53,385 nt of DNA from CAZUZS01 sp964624795 (GCA_964624795.1 CAZUZS010000028.1:1-53385); one strand, 5' to 3'; shown: positions 7,692-16,721, counted from the first letter of the stretch. Notes: a model not told the origin generated them from the letters alone. Program-made: numbers and translations.

Positions 7692-7924
7692 GCAGACTTC
7701 CCGGAAAGTGGCACTTCAATCTCTTCCACCCGCCATGCGGCATAAGCGAGCGCCTCATCGATGTCTTCGGATTCAAGATAGGGATAAAGCTGCAAAATGT
7801 CCGCTTTGCTGCGCCCGGCAGCCACAAGGCCGACAATAGTGCCTACTGTCACCCTCATGCCGCGAATGCACGGTTTTCCTCCCATCACCCTTGAATCGAA
7901 GGTAATTCTATTTAATGTTGACAT
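7688..7924 (-). CDS. DUF433 antitoxin-like protein
   Basis: The 78-residue protein matches DUF433: ITFDSRVMGGKPCIRGMRVTV (N-terminal half) is the family hallmark, followed by a helix-turn-helix-like part (DILQLYPYLESEDIDEALAYA). DUF433 genes are almost always paired with a DUF5615 gene, as here, and are considered the antitoxin and likely DNA-binding autoregulator. GGAG lies 5 nt before the ATG. Such modules often mark plastic genomic regions, consistent with the scaffold gap about 260 nt away. Confidence 0.92.
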   Translation of the reverse strand: MSTLNRITFDSRVMGGKPCIRGMRVTVGTIVGLVAAGRSKADILQLYPYLESEDIDEALAYAAWRVEEIEVPLSGKSA

Positions 7925-8026
7925 TTCATCTCCTAAATTAATAGTCTGTTTTCTCGCCCGTTCAATATAGCGCCACTATTCCCAAACATCAACCCATTAT
8001 GTCCTTACATGCCACTGGTATTATTG

Positions 8027-8040
8027 CGGATTTCAGATTT
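8027..8040 (+). repeat. CGGATTTCAGATTT repeat, copy 1
   Basis: This 14-nt sequence recurs exactly, in inverted orientation, at 12704-12717, on the other side of the large membrane protein gene. It is low in complexity and probably a dispersed repeat. Confidence 0.5.
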
Positions 8041-8181
8041 CAGCTTTCGGATTGCGGATTTTACCGGTTTGCAATTCCCGCGCCCAATCAATACTCCACC
8101 GCTCCAGCACTCCAATACAACCGTCGCAAGGTGACAACGCTGCCTCCACCACAGCCGGTCATCATAAAAATAGTAAATTGA

Positions 8182-8281
8182 NNNNNNNNNNNNNNNNNNN
8201 NNNNNNNNNNNNNNNNNNNNNNNNNNNNNNNNNNNNNNNNNNNNNNNNNNNNNNNNNNNNNNNNNNNNNNNNNNNNNNNNN
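8182..8281. other. Assembly gap (100 N)
   Basis: A run of exactly 100 N is the usual placeholder for a scaffold join of unknown length. Frames spanning it are not real. Confidence 0.99.
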
Positions 8282-8379
8282 CATGAAAGGAAATTTCGCA
8301 TGTTTTCGTACGGCTGACGAAAGACGCAAATCCTCATAGAAATTAAATGCTATTTATCAAGAAATTTTGAGAGCAAAAA

Positions 8380-11300
8380 ATGGCATATAAAGCTATCGAT
8401 CCACGGCGTTACAATTTTGTCTTCCTGGCGCTGATCCTTCTGCTCATCCCGCTTTGCATCTACTATTTTGTTTACATCCCAAAACAGACCTCCTATTTCA
8501 TCGACCGCGGCTTCCGGATATTGGGCGTAATGAGCAACAATATCGATTCAAAGATCACCAATCTGAGCAAGGCTCTGAAAAATGCGTCAAAATCCGCACA
8601 AGCCGTCACCGAAAATGCGGAAGCCGCCGGCATCAATCAATCCCTCGAGCTTGTAACAAACCTGCAAATGGTTGGCCGGCCGGAATTGGTGAAGATGCCG
8701 GCGCAGGGCGAGAACGATCTGAGCTTAAAGCTCGATTACGATGGCAAGAACTTCTGGCTGAAGTTCAATTACATTAAGCCATCCCAAGTCGTGCAACTGG
8801 TTCTTAAGGGATTCGGCGTTCAACTACAGGCACGCAGCAAGCTGAAGAGAATTGTCGATCCGCTCATTATCGACAATACTTTCGACAATGTTCTGGTTGT
8901 GCTGGACGACGGCCAAATCGTTTACCAGCAGGATTCGTCCAAATTCCGGATCACCAAATTCGATAGCTTGAAGAGCGCAAAAGGCGAGAAGTTGGCATTC
9001 CGGTCACTCACGCGATCCAGCAACCTGGTGGACGTAAAGCTGGGAGGAGCTTCGTACAAGCTCTTTATTCAGCCGACCCTGATCCCTTATCTCAAGGGGC
9101 CGGAGAACGACCCATTCCACCGGGGGAAATGGCTCGTCTGCGGCCTAACAGAGTCCGGCAGATTTGCGACTCAGACGATCTCGATTAATTACCTGTTTAT
9201 TATTGGTTTTATGCTGCTTCTGGTTTTAGCCGTTCTAAGCTGGCCGCTGCTCAAAGTTATCTTTATGAACCAGTACGAAAGATTGCAGATTAGCGACGTT
9301 TTATTTCTGGCGCTTTCCTGCCTGATCGGTTTTTCGATATTTACCATGATTGTTTTCGATGGCTACGCCTATCTCGGCTTTGAGCACCGCCTGGATCGCC
9401 AGCTTGAGGATTTCGCCGGGGAGATTTCCAGCAATTTCCAAACCGAAATCCAAAATATCTATCAGCAAATCCAGGTTTATAATAAATCTGTCAACGACTC
9501 AACAGACTATTTTCTGAACCGGCGAACCCGGACGCAGCTCCTGAAAAATCCGAATGCAGTTCGTTACCCTCGACAATATCCTTACCTTGATATGGTCTAC
9601 TGGATGGATAAAGATGGCGTTCAGCGAATTAAGTGGAGCACAAAAGATCGAAATACGCCGCTGATTTCGGTAGCCGCCCGGGACTACTTCAGGAAAATTG
9701 CCGAAAAACGTTACCGGGTGAGGGATGTTGCCCCCGGACAGGAAATGCGATACTGGCTGGAACCGATCTATTCCTGGAACACTGCCGAAAATTTGACGGT
9801 AGTTTCGGCACCAATCGATAATCCGAAATTGGCTGCCGGAGCGGTCGTCACCCGCCTGCTCTCGGTGATGAAACCAGCAATCCCGGTCGGTTTCGGTTTC
9901 GCAATCGTCAACGAGGATGGTCAGGTTTTTTACCATTCGGATGAAAAACGAAACCTGCAGGAAAACATTTTGGATGAGTGCGATAACAATCGCTGGCTGC
10001 GCTCCACCCTGTTGGGCCGGATCAGATCTGCCAACGGAGTTCAATACCTGGGGCGGGGTTACCGTTTTTTCATTCAGCCAATCAAAGATTTGCCATTATA
10101 TCTCATCGCTTTCCGGGACAAGGAAATTCTGCGCACTGTGAACCTGGAAATCCTGACTATTGCCATGCTGCTGTTCACCGTCTACGCCTCGTTGTTTCTG
10201 GTGATTATCGGTCTGGTATATTTTATTCGACCGGATTACCGCGCTACCTGGGTGTGGCCGGACACTATTCAAACATCCGCCTACCAGAGCCTGATCTTCA
10301 CCTACCTGCTCATATCGGCGATGTTCATATTCTGGATATTCTCGGTAAAGTCGCTGCAGGTGCTGCCCATCCCGATCATGCTGCCGTTCTACACCTTCGT
10401 GTTGACCTACCTGGTTCTGAAAGGAAATCCGCGTGCGGCAAACCACCGCAATCGCGGCGCATATATTTTGCTGTACACAATTCTGGCCCTCACACTCCTC
10501 GTCGCACTGCTGATCTTTCAGAATATTTTACTAATAATAATTTATCTCCTGATCTTGGGCGTACTGCCCATTTTTGCCGTAAAAATGAGAGATCACAAAT
10601 TTTTCAAAGAGCAGAAAATCATTTCATACCCGCTGGTTTACACGCTGGCGCTGGTCTTTGTATTATTGGTAATGAGCGTATTTCCTTCCATGGCATTTTT
10701 CAAATTTGCGTATCAACAGCAGATGGAACTTTATATCAAGCACCGCCAGTTGCAGTTTGTCAAGGGTCTGGAGGGTCGGATTGATCGCACTGAAGCATTA
10801 TACAGGGATATAAAAACAACTCCTTCTTTTTGGAAGGACAGGTTGGCTCTTAATAATCTTGACATTTATTCTGACTTCTTTTTTGATACCCGCGTGCAGG
10901 TAATCGAGAACAAATCGATTGCTGCGCCCGACGAAACAGATTGGAGAGGCAAGCTTAAACAAATTCTGGCTATGCTGATGCCGTTGTATAACGAAACCAC
11001 CATCGAAATCCGCAGCCTTGTGCCAAATGCATCGGCAGATAATCTCTGGAAATGGTCGCAGAATTCTGAGGAACGGGAAAAGCTTTCCCTCATTCTTGAA
11101 AAAAATTACCGGAGAGGAGACCAGCGCTCGATTATCCGGTTGAGCTCTGTTTTGCCCGATCTTTCCATGAGCCTGCCGGCAAAAGCGGTGTTTGCAGCCG
11201 GTATGTTTTTCCTGATTCTATTGTTATTTCTATTGATGCGGTTTATCGCCCGCCGGGTACTGCTTATCAATCTCCATGCTTCCAGGAACCTTGGCAAGTT

Positions 11301-12402
11301 TGAGCTAAGCAGCAAAGATTTTATGACGCACAGCGTTCTGCTCATTGGCCCGCCGGCATCCGGAAAAACCGACCTGATAAATTCTGCCGGAGTGCATCGC
11401 ATCGATATGATACAACTGGCGACAGTCAAGGATTGGAAGGAGCTTATCAACCGCAAAAAACTTGCTGGTCACAACGTAATCGCTCTCGATCATTTTGAAT
11501 TCAAGCTGGATGAGCCGGGAATAAATTCTATCAAGCTGCTGCTGCTGGAAGAGCTTATTTTCAACCAGCATAAAAAAGTGGTAGTCACTTCCACAATCGA
11601 TCCCCTGCTTTATTTTTCCTCCCAGGAACCCGGAGTCGGCGGGGAAAGAGACATGAAAACCGATGAGCAAAATGTTCTCCGCTGGTCCAGCGTATTCAGC
11701 ACATTTTTGACTTACCACCACGAAGATCCCGGGAACCCTGACAGTTTTGCCAGCGGTCTGACCGCGCAGGAGCAGATCATGCTGGGCGAGAATAACCAAT
11801 TCAGCGACTCCAAAAAGAAGCGAATTGCCGACTTGATGGATCAATTGTTTCAGGAATGCAAATACAACGCGTTTTTGCAGGAGGTTGGTTCCAAAATTGC
11901 GGAGCTCCCGGATTTTGCCGATCTGGCCTCCGAACAGCTCGTCTACCAGGTTATGGATTGGGCGGACACCTACTATCGGACACTGTGGGGCACATTTACG
12001 ATCGAAGAAAAGCTGGTGCTGATCCATCTGGCCAACAACAACCTGATCAATGCCAAAAACGAGCAAACCGTGTGGAAGCTGATGCGCCGCCATTATATCA
12101 TCAAAGACCCGGTTTTTCGGCTGATGAATAAGAGTTTTACCCGTTTTGTGTCGCTCATCCGGCAGCCGGCAGAGATTGCCGAATGGGAGAAAGACGTCAA
12201 GAAAAAGAGCAATTGGAGCCGATTTAAAACGCCTTTTCTCACAGTCGTCGCAGGGATTACCATTTTTCTTTTCACTACCCAGCCGGGCGCATTTGATACC
12301 ACTTTTACTTTTGTCACAGCTACCGCTGCCGCGATTCCTGCAGTTTTAAAAATCCTGGATCTGTTTCAACGATCAAAGGCTGCCACATCGCAGGGTGGGT
12401 AA
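8380..12402 (+). CDS. Large membrane protein: Cache-like sensor, multi-TM core and P-loop NTPase-like domain
   Basis: This 1340-residue protein is not a family I can name. Helices are visible near residues 13-33, 272-292 and 306-328, then a cluster at about 590-770, one at 936-958 and one or two at 1283-1320. Between helices lie extracytoplasmic segments. The one at about 335-585 looks like a dCache domain (YLDMVYWMDKDG followed by VAARDYFRKIAEKR), a ligand-sensing fold of chemoreceptors and kinases. After the helix at 936-958 comes a cytoplasmic domain with Walker A GPPASGKT (990-997) and a possible Walker B VIALDHFE (1033-1040), then about 230 helical residues. No kinase, methyl-accepting or cyclase domain is seen. 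Signal-dependent ATP or GTP binding at the membrane is my inference. The ATG has weak GAG-type spacing upstream; the next gene is convergent. Confidence 0.8.
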   Translation: MAYKAIDPRRYNFVFLALILLLIPLCIYYFVYIPKQTSYFIDRGFRILGVMSNNIDSKITNLSKALKNASKSAQAVTENAEAAGINQSLELVTNLQMVGRPELVKMPAQGENDLSLKLDYDGKNFWLKFNYIKPSQVVQLVLKGFGVQLQARSKLKRIVDPLIIDNTFDNVLVVLDDGQIVYQQDSSKFRITKFDSLKSAKGEKLAFRSLTRSSNLVDVKLGGASYKLFIQPTLIPYLKGPENDPFHRGKWLVCGLTESGRFATQTISINYLFIIGFMLLLVLAVLSWPLLKVIFMNQYERLQISDVLFLALSCLIGFSIFTMIVFDGYAYLGFEHRLDRQLEDFAGEISSNFQTEIQNIYQQIQVYNKSVNDSTDYFLNRRTRTQLLKNPNAVRYPRQYPYLDMVYWMDKDGVQRIKWSTKDRNTPLISVAARDYFRKIAEKRYRVRDVAPGQEMRYWLEPIYSWNTAENLTVVSAPIDNPKLAAGAVVTRLLSVMKPAIPVGFGFAIVNEDGQVFYHSDEKRNLQENILDECDNNRWLRSTLLGRIRSANGVQYLGRGYRFFIQPIKDLPLYLIAFRDKEILRTVNLEILTIAMLLFTVYASLFLVIIGLVYFIRPDYRATWVWPDTIQTSAYQSLIFTYLLISAMFIFWIFSVKSLQVLPIPIMLPFYTFVLTYLVLKGNPRAANHRNRGAYILLYTILALTLLVALLIFQNILLIIIYLLILGVLPIFAVKMRDHKFFKEQKIISYPLVYTLALVFVLLVMSVFPSMAFFKFAYQQQMELYIKHRQLQFVKGLEGRIDRTEALYRDIKTTPSFWKDRLALNNLDIYSDFFFDTRVQVIENKSIAAPDETDWRGKLKQILAMLMPLYNETTIEIRSLVPNASADNLWKWSQNSEEREKLSLILEKNYRRGDQRSIIRLSSVLPDLSMSLPAKAVFAAGMFFLILLLFLLMRFIARRVLLINLHASRNLGKFELSSKDFMTHSVLLIGPPASGKTDLINSAGVHRIDMIQLATVKDWKELINRKKLAGHNVIALDHFEFKLDEPGINSIKLLLLEELIFNQHKKVVVTSTIDPLLYFSSQEPGVGGERDMKTDEQNVLRWSSVFSTFLTYHHEDPGNPDSFASGLTAQEQIMLGENNQFSDSKKKRIADLMDQLFQECKYNAFLQEVGSKIAELPDFADLASEQLVYQVMDWADTYYRTLWGTFTIEEKLVLIHLANNNLINAKNEQTVWKLMRRHYIIKDPVFRLMNKSFTRFVSLIRQPAEIAEWEKDVKKKSNWSRFKTPFLTVVAGITIFLFTTQPGAFDTTFTFVTATAAAIPAVLKILDLFQRSKAATSQGG

Positions 12403-12512
12403 GCTGGAAGTGAGAAGTAAGAAGTTGGAAGGGAGAAGGAGGAAGGTAAACCGGAGCATGGAGACCAAACCAGCCTCCAAGAAGCCAGGCATTCCACTCA
12501 GGAAGATTAAAT

Positions 12513-12581
12513 CCCCGTCAGGGGTGAAATATCTATAGAAAAAAGCCACACACACAATCCCAAACCCTGTAAGGGTGACAT
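12513..12581 (+). repeat. Two related palindromic repeat units
   Basis: Unit 1 is CCCCGTCAGGGG followed by TGAAAT (12513-12530). Unit 2 is CCCTGTAAGGG followed by TGACAT (12565-12581), starting 52 nt later. Both share the form palindrome plus TGA(A/C)AT in the same orientation. A similar unit, CCCGTTAGG followed by AACAAAT, occurs near 52528. This looks like a small dispersed repeat family. Confidence 0.5.
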
Positions 12582-12703
12582 GTTAAAAGAATTTGAATTT
12601 TGGGAAGTTAGAAACAGGAAATTAAAAGAAACCGGAGTGGCGGGCTGATGGAGTAATTGCTTAAAGACAAATTACTTATGCCCGGTTTCTAAGCGTCAAC
12701 TTA

Positions 12704-12717
12704 AAATCTGAAATCCG
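12704..12717 (-). repeat. CGGATTTCAGATTT repeat, copy 2 (inverted)
   Basis: This is the exact reverse complement of 8027-8040. The two copies flank the large membrane protein gene and the assembly gap. Confidence 0.5.
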
Positions 12718-12742
12718 AATTTTCTAAATTGGCTCTGCACAC

Positions 12743-13804
12743 TTATGCGGCGGTGAAGGCCTGCAGTTTGAATCGCAGGACATCCTGCGAGCGAATTCCC
12801 AATTTCTCCAGGCGGTAGCGTAGTTTGCCGCGGTTAATTCTCAGCAGCCGTGCGGTTTGGCTGAGGTTACCTTGCGCCCGCTCCAACGCGCTGAGGATGA
12901 GATCGCGCTCCACATCTTCCAGCGCGATACCTTCCGGCGGTATTTCAAATCTATTAAAGTCCAGACTCGCACCAAGTGTTTTGCGAGGCTGTAGCGGTTC
13001 GCTGATAGTGCGGGCACGGGTGAGGTCCAGCGAAAGATGACTTTCTTCAATCCAGTCTTCGCTTTCGACCAGCACCGCCCGTTCGATGGCATTTTTCAAT
13101 TGTCGCACATTGCCGGGCCACGGGTAGCTTCGCACCAGCCGCTTTGCGGACGGCGCCAGGCCTTTTACATTCTTCCCATATTCCCGGTTAAATTCATCAA
13201 TAAACCGCTGGGCAAGTATAAGGACATCATTTCCCCGTTTGCGCAGCGGCGGCACTTTTATCTGGTAAACATTGAGGCGGTAGTACAGGTCTTCCCGGAA
13301 TTTCCCCGCTTTTACCGCTTCATAAAGGTCGATGTTAGTGGCAGCAATAATCCGGGTGGAGACAATAATTTCTTCCACCCCGCCAATGCGCCGGAATTTC
13401 TTATTCTCAACCACCTTCAACAATTTCACTTGGAAATTTTCGGTGGTATTCCCAATTTCATCCAAAAAAATGGTACCACCGCTGGCCAATTCAAATAATC
13501 CCTGTTTGCGGGTGTAGGCGCCGGTGAATGCCCCTTTTTCGTATCCGAATAGCTCCGATTCCAGCAGCGATTCAGGAATGGCGCCGCAGTTGATATCCAC
13601 AAACGGCTGGTTGGAAAATGTGCTGAAATTGTGAATCAGCCTGGCGAACATTTCCTTGCCGGTGCCGCTCTCGCCAATAATCAGGGTGGTCAGGGAGGAG
13701 CTTGAGGCGATCTTTCTGGCGGTGGCAACAACTTTCTTGATCTCCTGCGACTCGCCGATGATCGCCTCTTCATATTTATTATTTTGTTTTTCCGAATTCT
13801 TCAT
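12743..13804 (-). CDS. Sigma-54-dependent transcriptional activator without sensor domain
   Basis: The 353-residue protein begins almost directly with an AAA+ domain (about residues 13-245). Walker A is GESGTGKE, the sigma-54 contact loop is ESELFGYEKGAFTGAY, Walker B is GGTIFLDEIG, and the sensor/arginine-finger stretch follows (FREDLYYRLNV). A Fis-type helix-turn-helix (LSQTARLLRINRGKLRYRLEKL) lies at about 312-333. No receiver, GAF, PAS or V4R domain precedes the AAA+ core, the layout of PspF-like activators that are controlled by a partner protein. It lies 117 nt downstream of the peptide-import operon on the same strand, and is convergent with the large sensor gene. Either could be its partner or target; neither is shown. 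Confidence 0.95.
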   Translation of the reverse strand: MKNSEKQNNKYEEAIIGESQEIKKVVATARKIASSSSLTTLIIGESGTGKEMFARLIHNFSTFSNQPFVDINCGAIPESLLESELFGYEKGAFTGAYTRKQGLFELASGGTIFLDEIGNTTENFQVKLLKVVENKKFRRIGGVEEIIVSTRIIAATNIDLYEAVKAGKFREDLYYRLNVYQIKVPPLRKRGNDVLILAQRFIDEFNREYGKNVKGLAPSAKRLVRSYPWPGNVRQLKNAIERAVLVESEDWIEESHLSLDLTRARTISEPLQPRKTLGASLDFNRFEIPPEGIALEDVERDLILSALERAQGNLSQTARLLRINRGKLRYRLEKLGIRSQDVLRFKLQAFTAA

Positions 13805-13921
13805 TTCGCACCATCAGTTTCCAGGCTTCTGTTCTCCATGTTCATATTTTAAGCCGCTTGTTTTTCATTATCGGTAACGATTTAATAAATTTTAATGATT
13901 CGGCGGTTTTCCGGTATATCA

Positions 13922-14806
13922 TCAGGCGGAATTTGTCCTCATGCTGTTCTGAATCGCCTCGCCAATGAGATTAAAGCTCATCACCGTGAGAACGATAAAA
14001 ATTCCTGCGAAAACCGAGATCCACCACGCTTCCACCAGCACCTGCCGGCCATCATTTATGATATTTCCCCAGCTTGCGGTTGGCGGCTGCACCCCGATCC
14101 CAAGAAAGCTTAGCGCAGATTCCAGCAGTATGATCTCACTGATCTTCAACGGCGCCGCTACAATGGCCGGCGTAAGACAATTGGGTATCACGTGGCGGAA
14201 AAGGATGTGCAGGTGCCCGAAACCAAGCCCGCGTGCTGCCAATACAAAATCCCGTTCTTTCACGGTCAACACTTCCGAGCGCACCAGGCGGGCGACATCC
14301 ATCCAGCCGGTGACGCTCAGCACCAGGATCAGGCTCCACAATCCGGGGCGGAATATGGCCACGATTGCGATGACTAGAAAAATAATAGGAAATGCCAAAA
14401 CAAAATCCAGCAGGCGCATAAGCACCGAATCTACCCAGCCACCAAAATAGCCGGAAAACGTTCCATAAAGTATACCGATGGTGAGCGACAAAAATACCAC
14501 TGAAAATGCGATAGAGAGTGAAATCCGTCCTCCACAGAGTACCCGGCTGAATACGTCCCTGGCAAATTTGTCGGTGCCGAAGGGATGCTGAAAGGAAGGC
14601 GACTCGTAACGCGATATCACCAAGTCCCCCTGGTGGTTGGGATCGTCCGGGGAAATCACGCTGCTCATGGCGGTAGCTAAAAACAGGACAACCAGAAAAT
14701 AGAGCGCCGCCACCGCCATTTTATGTTGTTTGAACCGGTAGCGAAATGGATTCACTCCTGCATCTGCAAGGAATTGTTCCTGATTTATAAACGCCAAATC
14801 CGACAT
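13922..14806 (-). CDS. Peptide ABC transporter permease, OppC/DppC type
   Basis: The 294-residue inner-membrane permease has an N-terminal cytoplasmic segment, a first helix at about 30-50, a periplasmic stretch containing HPFGTDKFARDVFSR, and five further helices (about 95-285). The cytoplasmic EAA loop is visible as AARGLGFGHLHILFRHVIPN, which docks to the ATPases. This N-terminal layout is typical of OppC/DppC. It pairs with the OppB-type protein encoded just upstream (gap 6 nt) to form the translocation pore. It is the last gene of the five-gene importer operon. Substrate could be peptides, nickel or another solute of this family; the binding protein favours peptides. Confidence 0.95.
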   Translation of the reverse strand: MSDLAFINQEQFLADAGVNPFRYRFKQHKMAVAALYFLVVLFLATAMSSVISPDDPNHQGDLVISRYESPSFQHPFGTDKFARDVFSRVLCGGRISLSIAFSVVFLSLTIGILYGTFSGYFGGWVDSVLMRLLDFVLAFPIIFLVIAIVAIFRPGLWSLILVLSVTGWMDVARLVRSEVLTVKERDFVLAARGLGFGHLHILFRHVIPNCLTPAIVAAPLKISEIILLESALSFLGIGVQPPTASWGNIINDGRQVLVEAWWISVFAGIFIVLTVMSFNLIGEAIQNSMRTNSA

Positions 14807-14812
14807 GCGAGC

Positions 14813-15781
14813 TCAAATTCCCTTCACTTTAATACGCGGGTCGATAATCACGTAAAGAATGTCCGAGATCAAATTTCCAAAGACCACCGCCGCCGCCGCA
14901 ATGGAAGTTGCCGCCAAAATCACCGGAAAATCATGTGTAAAAATGGATTCGATGGTTAATTGCCCCATGCCGGGCCAGGAAAAGATATATTCGGTAATAA
15001 CCGCGCCGCCCAGCAGAAAAGGAAGTGAAAGCCCCAACAGGGTCGCCAGCGGCAACAGCGCATTTTTAAGAGCGTAGCGGAAATAAATGCGGCCCCTGCT
15101 CAGCCCGTAAGCGAAGGCTGTTCTCACATAATCCTGGTCCAGGATTTCGCAAAAGCTACCCCGCACGAATCGCGCGGTATAAGCAGCGAACGGCAGAACC
15201 AGCACGAAAACGGGAAGGACAAGATGCCGGAGCCTGTCCGGCATCACTGTCCAGAAATCCCCGCTCAACCCAATTGTGGCCATTTGGCTGGAGGGGAGCC
15301 AGCCAAGATGATATGAAAAAATTAAAATCGCGGTGAGCGCCAGCCAAAATCCCGGGATGGAGTAGAAAAAAACCAGCACTCCGCTTATTACGCGGTCGAT
15401 CCGGGTATTGCGCAGAATAGCTGAGGGGATTCCCACCAGAACCCCTATAGTGAGTTGCAGCACAAACACGATGGCGGTGAGACGCAGGGTATTGGGGATA
15501 GTCTCCCGCAATAGCTCCCACACCGGTCTTTTATAAGAAAATGAATAGCCGAAATTTCCCTGCACAAACTCGCCAATCCAGTGGAAATATTGCTGCCATA
15601 CCGGCAGATCCAGCCCCATTTGCCGTCGTATGTTCTCCACAGTGTGGCGAGGGATATCAGGGGCAATGTAAACCGATGCCGGATCGCCCGGCGCAAGGTG
15701 CAGCAGAAAAAAGGTGATGCTCAGGATCCCTAAAATAATAAGCGCTGCCATAAGAAATCGTTTTAAAATGAAGATGACCAT
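14813..15781 (-). CDS. Peptide ABC transporter permease, OppB/DppB type
   Basis: The 322-residue permease starts with the classic OppB N-terminus (KRFLMAALIILGILSITFFL), followed by HLAPGDPASVY and DLPVWQQYFHWIGEFVQGNF, the conserved periplasmic part. Five more helices follow (about 100-310) with an EAA-like loop (TAFAYGLSRGRIYFRYALKN) and the C-terminal ITEYIFSWPGMGQL motif of the family. It forms the pore with the OppC-type partner. It sits 6 nt from both the upstream ATPase and the downstream permease genes, consistent with one transcript. Confidence 0.95.
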   Translation of the reverse strand: MVIFILKRFLMAALIILGILSITFFLLHLAPGDPASVYIAPDIPRHTVENIRRQMGLDLPVWQQYFHWIGEFVQGNFGYSFSYKRPVWELLRETIPNTLRLTAIVFVLQLTIGVLVGIPSAILRNTRIDRVISGVLVFFYSIPGFWLALTAILIFSYHLGWLPSSQMATIGLSGDFWTVMPDRLRHLVLPVFVLVLPFAAYTARFVRGSFCEILDQDYVRTAFAYGLSRGRIYFRYALKNALLPLATLLGLSLPFLLGGAVITEYIFSWPGMGQLTIESIFTHDFPVILAATSIAAAAVVFGNLISDILYVIIDPRIKVKGI

Positions 15782-15787
15782 ATTCTC

Positions 15788-16663
15788 TTAAAGTTGAAAT
15801 GGTTGAGAAAATCCATGCTCAACACCGCGGGCATTTGCAAGCGATTGCAGAGCAAAGTCCGAAGATGTCTCTGACAGAATTTCTTCAGCCGATTCGATCA
15901 ACAACCTTGTATATGGATGCTGCGGATTTGCAAGGATTTGTCCGATTGGCCCGGTTTCCACGATTGAGCCCTCTTTCATTACCGCCACCCGGTCCGCGAT
16001 AAATGCCGCCAGTGACAGGTCATGGGTGATGAAAAGCACGGTCAGGTTAAATTCCCTTTTCAGATTTTGCAGCAACTCGACTATTTGCCACTTCAAACCG
16101 GCATCCAGGCTGGAGGTAATTTCATCGGCAATCAAAAATACCGGTTGCACCGCCAGCGCGCGTGCTAAAGCGACACGCTGCTTCTGTCCGCCGCTAAGGC
16201 TGCCCGGAAGACGAGCAAGTACTGCCTCCGGCAAATCCACAGTTCGCAGCAGGTTTGCTAAGGTTCCCGTCGCCTGCCCCTTCGGGACTTTGCCATTTGC
16301 CCCAACCACTTCTTCCAGGCACGATTTTACAGTCTGCCGTGGATTTAATGATAAAGATGGGTTTTGAAAAACCATCTGAAATCGTTTACGGAAATTTCGA
16401 AAATCCTTTCCGGAAAGTGCTGAAAGGTCGACTCCATTGAAGAAGATTTTACCCGAGTCGAATGAATTCAACCGCAGCAAACACCGCCCCAGGGTTGTTT
16501 TGCCGGAACCGGACTCCCCCACAACCGCCAGCGTCTCGCCTTCCTCCATAGAAAAAGAGACACGGTCCAGAACTGTCTTCCTTCGCTTACCGCGATTGAA
16601 AGGACCGTCATGCTCCAAATAGGATTTGGTTAAATTCCGCACTTCAAGGTAATTGTGTATCAA
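15788..16663 (-). CDS. Peptide ABC transporter ATPase, OppF/DppF type
   Basis: The 291-residue ATPase contains Walker A GESGSGKTT, the Q-loop region FQMVFQNPSLSLNPRQTV, the ABC signature LSGGQKQRVALARAL and Walker B VFLIADEITSSLD, with the switch histidine in FITHDLSL. The NPRQTV-type sequence after the Q-loop is typical of OppF. The C-terminus has the short oligopeptide-transporter extension (HPYTRLLIESA). It should heterodimerise with the OppD-type subunit to drive import. Walker B reads ADEIT rather than ADEPT, a common conservative variation in this family. Confidence 0.95.
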   Translation of the reverse strand: MIHNYLEVRNLTKSYLEHDGPFNRGKRRKTVLDRVSFSMEEGETLAVVGESGSGKTTLGRCLLRLNSFDSGKIFFNGVDLSALSGKDFRNFRKRFQMVFQNPSLSLNPRQTVKSCLEEVVGANGKVPKGQATGTLANLLRTVDLPEAVLARLPGSLSGGQKQRVALARALAVQPVFLIADEITSSLDAGLKWQIVELLQNLKREFNLTVLFITHDLSLAAFIADRVAVMKEGSIVETGPIGQILANPQHPYTRLLIESAEEILSETSSDFALQSLANARGVEHGFSQPFQL

Positions 16664-16721
16664 AATTTAGGTCCCCGATAAATACCTTGTGTTTTGGCGG
16701 GCATTTCGCCCCATCTTCATC

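Larger units (their letters stand above)
7925..8379. other. Intergenic region with repeat-like sequence and a 100-N assembly gap
   Basis: Positions 8182-8281 are N. Before the gap, 8027-8060 holds overlapping GGATTTCAGATTTCAG-type low-complexity sequence. The true distance between the toxin-antitoxin pair and the large membrane protein is therefore unknown, and a gene could be missing. No promoter can be called for the downstream gene. Confidence 0.8.
12403..12742. other. Repeat-rich intergenic region
   Basis: No gene is seen. The stretch starts with purine-rich AAGTGAGAAGTAAGAAG-like sequence (12410-12450), continues with two related palindromic repeats (12513-12581), and ends with the inverted 14-nt repeat at 12704-12717. 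It separates two convergent genes. Confidence 0.7.

Noticed and set aside
8005..8339. Frames running through the N stretch
   Set aside because: They exist only because the gap translates without stops.
11305..12093. 262-residue minus-strand frame inside the large membrane protein gene
   Set aside because: The plus strand carries the Walker motifs and helices; the antisense frame shows no domain.
12513..12581. CRISPR-like direct repeats
   Set aside because: Only two units, which differ in sequence, with no regular spacers and no cas genes.
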